A DNA stretch of 59,549 nucleotides, from positions 1 through 59,549 of the forward strand of contig NZ_PYGI01000024.1 in assembly GCF_003014615.1 (NCBI RefSeq), given 5' to 3'. Source of the stretch: Marinobacterium halophilum. GTDB taxonomy: Bacteria > Pseudomonadota > Gammaproteobacteria > Pseudomonadales > Balneatricaceae. The translations under genes and the position numbers were made by a program. Below are positions 55,401 to 59,549 of the stretch, one piece after another. The notes beneath the pieces were generated by a model. That model ran no database searches, was not told where the DNA came from, and worked only from the letters and a program-made list of their open reading frames with translations. Within the stretch, counting starts at the first letter, position 1. Every line of letters starts with the position of its first letter.

Positions 55401-56835
55401 CAGCCGTGGCATCATCAACGGACTGGAACTGTTGCCGCTGGATGCACAGCGTCCGCAACGCCGCGATGTGGTATTCACCACTTCTGGCCTGTTCCGTGAT
55501 CTCTACGCCGGTCAGCTGGAACTGCTTGATCAGGCCGGACTGATGGCACTGGCCGCCAGCCGTGACGTGATCACCCGTGACTACCCCGCCCTGCTGCCGG
55601 CACTGGAACGGGCGCTGGCCCCACTTGAATATGCGGTCAGCACCACCGATGAATCCCTCAGCAGTAACGCTGTTGCCGCCCACTGGGTAGCCGAAACCCG
55701 CCGCCTGCTGCAGGCTAACCCGGCATTGGCCGACAGCGACCAGCTGGGCCGCCAGGCCAGCCTGCGTGTCTTCGGCACAGCCCCCGGCAGTTATGGTGCC
55801 GGTATCAATCGCTTGGTGGAACGCTCCGGCAGCTGGCAAGACCGCACCCAACTTGGCCAGGCATACATCAACCGCATGGGCCACGCTTACGGCACCGGCC
55901 TCCACGGCCAAAGTGCCCACGACGCCTTCAACCGCCAACTGGGCCAGATCCGCCAGACCTACCTTGGCCGTGCCAGCCATCTGTACGGCCTGATCGACAA
56001 CAACGACGCCTTCGATTACCTCGGCGGCCTTAATCTGGCGGTAGAAACCGTCACCGGACAGCCACCGGAAAGCTTCGTCATCGACCACTCTCGTCGTGAA
56101 CAAGCCACACTGGAACCGCTGGCCAAGGCACTGGGGCAAGAGCTGCGCAGCCGCTACCTCAACCCGCAATGGCTCAAACCGCTCATGGCCGAAGGCTACG
56201 CCGGTGCCCGCACCATGGGCAGCGAGTTCATGGAATACCTCTGGGGCTGGCAGGCCACCAGCCCACAGCTGATCAAAAGCTGGATGTGGGACGAAGTAAA
56301 AGCCGTATACCTGGACGACCGCCTGGAGCTGGGACTGGATGACTTTCTGCAACAGGGGCATAACCAGCAAGTGCGCAGCAACATGATGGCCATCCTGCTG
56401 GTGGCTGCACAAAAAGGCTTCTGGGACACCGACGCCGACACGCTGGCACAGTTATCGGCAGACTTTGCCGACAATATCACCCGTTTCGGCCTGCCCGGCA
56501 GCGGCCACACACATCCATCGCATCCCGTGTATGCGTTCGTGAGCGATCATATTCCGGCCGCACAAGCCGCCGCACTGCAACAGGTACTCGACGCCGCACG
56601 TCAGCCCGAAGCTGAATCTGCGACCCAACCGGCGACCCGTATTCAGGAGATCACAGCGGCCAGTGCCAACGAGATCACCGAACTGACCGACCCCGTCGAG
56701 AATGCAGATGCCAACAGCGCCGATAGCAGCGACAAGGCCCAGCCCATCTCGCCCCCGCTACTGTTTGCTGCCGCCATTTTGCTGTTGTTACTGGCCGGTG
56801 GCCTGCTGCGTGGCCGCTTTGGAGGACACCGTTAA
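52456..56835 (+). CDS. CobN-like cobaltochelatase-family protein, apparently exported and membrane-anchored
   Basis: A protein of about 1459 residues of the CobN/ChlH family: GPQPPRGWELNEELLHANMSFPPPHQYLAYYHWL, then the signature HVGRHSTYEFLPGR, IVDGVGEGIQAKRRG and later LPTGRNFFALDGSLLPT. Normal CobN is a cytoplasmic partner of CobST that inserts cobalt. Here the start carries a hydrophobic export-like segment (RIMLLFFLQLMAGQLHA) and the end has one membrane helix (PPLLFAAAILLLLLAGGLL) with a short basic tail. The body would be periplasmic, where ATP is absent. The ATG at 52456 has ATGGAG upstream. An ExbB-like and a DUF2149 gene follow with overlaps. Confidence 0.88.
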   Translation: MRNQSVLDYHCSLGRAGRIMLLFFLQLMAGQLHAATQAVALVSERTAPLMASATHQFLVEHPLFEIQLRTSAQLEQMTDTELQALLQSAEKVLIGGVFGPSVERLLALQLPTTQQRHIFHSDRRLQALHNDRDGGRMQTLDDTARSTLFARPPADQPFQPWLDTQQHAFPSFKHWLTNRAYWQFRDTDNLNRLWQSLLLDTPAPQAKPHAAVRISENGQRLTLDGHTSADRPTLFLLDSNQGDHPQNRALHRAICQRAEGMRCLSVAAAWGDGSRLAVEQIGQMAPKTAPWAIIALQDFVIGGGEHREDVTQLFSQLNVPIYKAIRIAELDRAHFSLSAKGLPTDSVHYRLAMPELQGTGQPHVLALAAAPTRDPQTGVILSQLQPLDTEIGYLVSRIRKGFALHTKPNADKRVAIIYYNHPPGRHNIGADNLNVPRSLWQMLHALQAEGYSTGPLPETPEALLDQLQARGVNLPEDRSALAAMAGQINTVSAADYRQWFATLPEGIQQEMQFGPLAHLHHQLQPLLSPEAPALDSELAHVAAARSARVLEDLRHILDGTRHPGRERGLDLLDQLESAYLRLSDPTLATGPRADLWQHADELSQAIITMGIEGLRGWGEAPGRTMVWQNKLLVPGVQFGNIFLGPQPPRGWELNEELLHANMSFPPPHQYLAYYHWLRDRFAADALVHVGRHSTYEFLPGRATGLTAEDYPSLIAGDLPGIYPYIVDGVGEGIQAKRRGRAVMIDHLTPPLATTELYDDLLSLRQLIESAEAATDPDTRHRAVQQLRAQIDALKLRDELAASMDEELKVRGIGFDQIDDELLLHETGHYLTHLQEKFMPLGLHTFGKPWQNEQIDTLLTSMAGNQQVKPEWRTALTASPDAEMSALLNALSGGYIAPGKGNDPIRTPEALPTGRNFFALDGSLLPTRLGFALGAELASKARQETPTPDGKEAVILWASDAVRDEGSMIAFGLDLLGVRPVWNSRGIINGLELLPLDAQRPQRRDVVFTTSGLFRDLYAGQLELLDQAGLMALAASRDVITRDYPALLPALERALAPLEYAVSTTDESLSSNAVAAHWVAETRRLLQANPALADSDQLGRQASLRVFGTAPGSYGAGINRLVERSGSWQDRTQLGQAYINRMGHAYGTGLHGQSAHDAFNRQLGQIRQTYLGRASHLYGLIDNNDAFDYLGGLNLAVETVTGQPPESFVIDHSRREQATLEPLAKALGQELRSRYLNPQWLKPLMAEGYAGARTMGSEFMEYLWGWQATSPQLIKSWMWDEVKAVYLDDRLELGLDDFLQQGHNQQVRSNMMAILLVAAQKGFWDTDADTLAQLSADFADNITRFGLPGSGHTHPSHPVYAFVSDHIPAAQAAALQQVLDAARQPEAESATQPATRIQEITAASANEITELTDPVENADANSADSSDKAQPISPPLLFAAAILLLLLAGGLLRGRFGGHR

Positions 56836-57299
56836 TGCTTGCATCCTTCTCGACCGAACTGATGCACCAGATCACTGGCCTGCTGTTGCAGCCGGTGATC
56901 TGGGGACTGCTGTTTCTGCTCGCGCTGGCGGTGTGGGAAATTGGCCTGGCGCTGGGTGAATGCGGAGGCGGCCTGCGCCGCCTGGAGTACAGCGGTGATC
57001 TTAACGCCGCCCAGGCACAGGGCATGCGCCGCATCGACCGAGCCGACTTCATCACCCGCATCGCACCCATGCTGGGGCTGATGGGCACTCTTATCCCGCT
57101 TGGACCAGGACTATCGGCACTGGGCGATGGTGAACTGTCGATCCTGACCACCGCCATGACCGTTGCCTTTGACACTACAGTCATTGGCTTGCTGACCGGC
57201 ATTGTCGGCTTTGTACTCGCCCGCCTGCGCCGCCGTTGGTATGACCAGCTGATCACCCGAATGGAGTCGGCCCACACCCGCACGGAGGCCAACCTATGA
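56835..57299 (+). CDS. MotA/TolQ/ExbB-type proton channel protein
   Basis: A 154-residue inner-membrane protein with three helices: one near the start (LLLQPVIWGLLFLLALAVWEIGLAL) and two in the channel core (ITRIAPMLGLMGTLIPLGPGLSAL, LTTAMTVAFDTTVIGLLTGIVGFVLA). The AP.LGLMGT and TT..GL..G patterns match ExbB and TolQ. The ATG overlaps the CobN-like stop by one base. It should use the proton motive force together with the next gene product. Confidence 0.85.
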   Translation: MLASFSTELMHQITGLLLQPVIWGLLFLLALAVWEIGLALGECGGGLRRLEYSGDLNAAQAQGMRRIDRADFITRIAPMLGLMGTLIPLGPGLSALGDGELSILTTAMTVAFDTTVIGLLTGIVGFVLARLRRRWYDQLITRMESAHTRTEANL

Positions 57300-57586
57300 G
57301 CCATTGGCGACGCAGCCGCTTTGACCAGGAAGAAGCCGAGCCTCTCGGCCCACTCGCTAACCTGCTCGACCTGATGCTGGTATTTGCCTGTGGCCTGATC
57401 GCCGCACTGGTGGCCCAAAGCGGCACACTGCAGCAGCACTTCAAAACGCCCACAGAAGTTATGACCCAAGGACGGGAGCTGCCCCAACTACCACAGGGCA
57501 TCGAACAGCAAGGTGCCGGTATGGAAGCGGTAGGACAGGTGTATCGTGACCCTGAAACAGGGAAACTGATATTGATTGGGGGCTAG
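57296..57586 (+). CDS. DUF2149 protein, ExbD/TolR-like stator partner
   Basis: A 96-residue protein with one membrane helix containing an Asp near its start (LANLLDLMLVFACGLIAALVA), like the proton-carrying Asp of ExbD and TolR, then a short periplasmic tail ending RDPETGKLILIGG. It overlaps the ExbB-like gene by four bases. With the CobN-like and ExbB-like proteins it forms a B12-riboswitch-controlled set. Confidence 0.85.
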   Translation: MSHWRRSRFDQEEAEPLGPLANLLDLMLVFACGLIAALVAQSGTLQQHFKTPTEVMTQGRELPQLPQGIEQQGAGMEAVGQVYRDPETGKLILIGG

Positions 57587-57637
57587 CTGCGCAAAAGAGG
57601 TTATCGACTATTCATGTGCAACCTATTTTAAATAATT

Positions 57638-58288
57638 TTATATTTTAGTAGCTGAAAACAGCGCCACACAACCAACCACGGTTACATTTACGTTAATGAA
57701 ATACTTATTCAGCCCATCTTCTAATGCACTCAGTTCATCTTGGGCATTACAAAAAATACCTTTCTTGTTATAAATAGACATAAGCTTCTGAGCGAACATA
57801 TTTTTCGCAGTACCTTTACCTAAAATAGTGCTGCCAAATAAAACACTTCCTACACTCATGACTTCTTTTAAATGTGAAAAAACTATGCTCTTTTCAGACA
57901 TACTGCCAGGCAGGCAATGCAGCAAGTAGTTGATACTTACAGAATCAAATTTTTTACAATCAAGTGATAGGGGCTCTAAAACGTTCCGGCAGTAAATTTC
58001 TGCATTTAAAAGCCGGATAGCTTTAGACGTAGATTCCAAACTATTTTCGTTCAAATCAATCAAAGCAATTCGCTTATGATCAGCTACCAAGTTTTTCTTC
58101 AAGTAATATCCAGTGCCTACACCCACATCAAGGTGGTTATCTGTAACTAAATCTGCAAACTGTTTACTGATGAGACGTGTTGGGCATTTCCATAAAAGAT
58201 GGTTAGAGAAGCCCAAAACCCACAAATCGTATATTGATAGGACTTTCTTTGAGTAAATAGCTTGACCTGCGACTACGTTTTTATTCAT
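57638..58288 (-). CDS. Class I SAM-dependent methyltransferase
   Basis: A 216-residue protein with a class I methyltransferase core: HLDVGVGTGYYLKK (motif I), ALIDLNENSLE (motif II) and FDSVSINYLLHCLPG (motif IV region). The substrate is unknown. It is much more AT-rich than the operon beside it and is the last gene of a leftward cassette-like array, so it was probably acquired by transfer. I find no clear attC on its left. Confidence 0.8.
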   Translation of the reverse strand: MNKNVVAGQAIYSKKVLSIYDLWVLGFSNHLLWKCPTRLISKQFADLVTDNHLDVGVGTGYYLKKNLVADHKRIALIDLNENSLESTSKAIRLLNAEIYCRNVLEPLSLDCKKFDSVSINYLLHCLPGSMSEKSIVFSHLKEVMSVGSVLFGSTILGKGTAKNMFAQKLMSIYNKKGIFCNAQDELSALEDGLNKYFINVNVTVVGCVALFSATKI

Positions 58289-58442
58289 ATTATTTTTCAG
58301 ACTCTATTTAATATAAGGTAAATTAAAAATTTCAATAGCATTACAAATCACTTTAACACCCTTTTTCCTGGCCATCTTGCACCTCCGCGTCAGGGGTAAG
58401 CCTAACTATAGAAGGTGTCTACTGTTCATGGGTAACTCGGAC

Positions 58443-58526
58443 ACCTAATGCTCAGTTAAGAGGCCGAAAAAGTGAATATTTTTAGGTCAAAGCCCGCTTG
58501 CGAACGACTTGAATTTATTGTTAGTG
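58443..58526 (-). repeat. attC-like site
   Basis: On the minus strand CACTAAC through ATTAGGT, with complementary arms (ATTCAAGTCGTTC and GGCCTCTTAACTGAG regions). As at 11256, the final core has ATT in place of GTT. About 84 bases. Confidence 0.65.
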
Positions 58527-58541
58527 GTAGCTCATTCATAC

Positions 58542-58847
58542 TTAAACCAACTTCGGTACATACGCATGAATCACGTAATAGAGTAAAGGAGACAACAAGC
58601 CTATACTAAAAGCCTTCATAGCTGGTTTCGCTTTTCTAAACACTGCCAATACTAGACTAGAAATTATCAAGAACACGCCGCTACCAAAAAGAGAATAGAA
58701 GATAAGTAGTTCGATGATATCAGCCAGACCAAAAGGTTCATCCGGCATTACTGGAATCAACCAGTAAAGAGTAGACCGAAAGACTAGGCCAATAATAGTA
58801 AGACCTAACGCAAAGTGTCCCGTGACTCTTATCATTCCCTCAAACAT
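58542..58847 (-). CDS. Hypothetical cassette membrane protein
   Basis: A 101-residue protein with three predicted membrane helices (FALGLTIIGLVFRSTLYWLI, IIELLIFYSLFGSGVFLIISSLVLAVF and AFSIGLLSPLLYYVIHAYV). No family recognised. AT-rich and flanked by attC-like sites on both sides. Confidence 0.7.
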   Translation of the reverse strand: MFEGMIRVTGHFALGLTIIGLVFRSTLYWLIPVMPDEPFGLADIIELLIFYSLFGSGVFLIISSLVLAVFRKAKPAMKAFSIGLLSPLLYYVIHAYVPKLV

Positions 58848-58873
58848 ATCCAGATACCTCCGTCCTTGGCAAC

Positions 58874-58965
58874 CACTAACGCCCGCAGCAACGGACGGCT
58901 TTTAAGTTTGTGGAACACAGCGAAACCGGATTAAAATCCGTTCCGATTTACTGCTATTGTTAAAA
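58874..58965 (-). repeat. attC recombination site
   Basis: CACTAAC-GCCCGCAGCAACGGA at the left and TCCG...CTGCTATT-GTTAAAA at the right, with complementary GCAGCAAC and GCTATTGT-like arms; about 92 bases. Confidence 0.7.
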
Positions 58966-58967
58966 TT

Positions 58968-59276
58968 TTACCGACCCCAATAAACGCCATGTCTATTAAT
59001 ACTAAAATTTACTGTTTTAATTTCAGATTGAAAGATTAACTCAATAGCATCAGTGTTGCTTGATAAAATAGAGATATGTTCAAGTTCTGCGACAATATCG
59101 CCAGGAGCGAAATGCCAAATTACATCGCTACTACCGCACGAATGAAGAAGAACAGATTCATTAGAAAATGTTAAGAATCTAGGATATTCTTCATCCGGAA
59201 ATTTAATCTCAACAAATCCGGATTTGAATCCATCATTGATACTATCAAATATGTATTTTTCTATAGCTATGTCCAT
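58968..59276 (-). CDS. Hypothetical cassette protein
   Basis: A 102-residue soluble protein without recognised domains, with a mix of helix at the start (MDIAIEKYIFDSINDG) and beta strands later. Its stop lies 2 bases right of an attC core and its start 20 bases left of the next, so it is one complete cassette. Confidence 0.65.
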   Translation of the reverse strand: MDIAIEKYIFDSINDGFKSGFVEIKFPDEEYPRFLTFSNESVLLHSCGSSDVIWHFAPGDIVAELEHISILSSNTDAIELIFQSEIKTVNFSINRHGVYWGR

Positions 59277-59295
59277 TGCTGATCCATGTAGAAAA

Positions 59296-59353
59296 GTATA
59301 ACGCCCGGCTCTGCGGCTGGTAAAAGTTGAGGCGAAGCCGGAGATTTTATAAT
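59296..59353 (-). repeat. attC-like site
   Basis: GTATAAC-GCCCGGCTCTGCGGC at the left is complementary to GGCGAAGCCGG further right; the right core is degenerate (TTATAAT). About 58 bases. A minus-strand open frame without a clear start ends in it (50 codons, about 59347-59499) and may be the damaged gene of the next cassette. Confidence 0.55.
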
Positions 59354-59549
59354 CCTGACAGCAGCCACTTTTTATATGGCTTTAGCTCCAGAGAAAGAAC
59401 TTCCATAGCGTTAAAGAAATAATACAGCCCACCATTATTAATAAGGTTCTTTTTGGCTATGTCTGAGTAAACTGTTGAAGATCTGCCATTCTTAAAGTAT
59501 TAGCCATAAGCTTTAAGGGTGGCCGCTATGAAAAACGCCCCATTTCAGC
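59354..59549. other. Right edge, no confident gene
   Basis: AT-rich sequence. Two short minus-strand frames are possible fragments of a cassette gene, one of them encoding a hydrophobic segment. A plus-strand ATG at 59528 enters a frame that leaves the window. Confidence 0.3.

Noticed and set aside
55123-56412. 429-codon open frame antisense to the CobN-like gene
   Set aside because: It is a shadow of a GC-rich gene; the sense frame carries conserved CobN motifs.

Overview
This window looks like the chromosome of a Gram-negative gammaproteobacterium related to Pseudomonas and the Oceanospirillales. The gene order around the PQQ alcohol dehydrogenases follows the exa/erc/erb (P. aeruginosa) and ped (P. 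putida) loci. Other genes are typical of aerobic gammaproteobacteria: an outer-membrane porin, CcoG, HypA-F, SelD/SelU and PpiC. I cannot name the genus. There are no rRNA genes, and I saw no tRNA or CRISPR.

Positions 1-9.7 kb carry periplasmic alcohol oxidation. One minus-strand run encodes a cytochrome c-550 (PedF-like), a MoxJ-type binding protein, a SoxYZ-like carrier, a zinc metallohydrolase and then a PQQ dehydrogenase with the lanthanide-type extra Asp (PedH-like), followed by a porin. Divergently transcribed is a second PQQ dehydrogenase with Ser at the same place (calcium type, PedE/ExaA-like) and a pentapeptide-repeat protein. Both dehydrogenase promoters carry the same inverted repeat, CGGGAA-N3-TTCCCG. 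The rest of the regulon is at 19.8-28.9 kb: a NarL-type response regulator and its kinase, a cupredoxin-like protein, a PedA1A2BC-like ABC system, an ErcS'/NahK-like hybrid kinase and an ErcA-like iron alcohol dehydrogenase. NDH-2 follows.

Between these halves, at 9.7-16.2 kb, lies an AT-richer array of small cassettes separated by attC-like sites and without an integrase (a CALIN). It includes a peptide deformylase, a DUF1566 protein, an antitoxin with a broken toxin, and an IS110/IS1111-type element inserted into one attC core. A second short array is at 57.6-59.5 kb. Next to the first array come ppiC and a NitT/TauT-type ABC transporter with a DsrE-like protein.

Positions 30.5-36.2 kb hold miscellaneous genes: a DCC thiol oxidoreductase, an ADP-ribosylglycohydrolase-like protein, an Aer-like chemoreceptor, and a LysE exporter divergent from a MocR regulator. 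At 36.2-42.2 kb a compact hypFABCDE operon makes the NiFe-hydrogenase cofactor, but no hydrogenase is in view. A globin-coupled diguanylate cyclase follows, then selD-selU (selenophosphate and tRNA 2-selenouridine), a second MocR regulator, CcoG, a second LysE exporter and an AraC regulator.

At 52.1-57.6 kb a cobalamin riboswitch precedes an unusual operon. It encodes a CobN-like protein with an apparent export signal and a C-terminal membrane anchor, an ExbB/TolQ-like channel and a DUF2149 protein resembling ExbD. This looks like a proton-motive-force-driven, B12-regulated envelope machine and is the best candidate here for an undescribed system.
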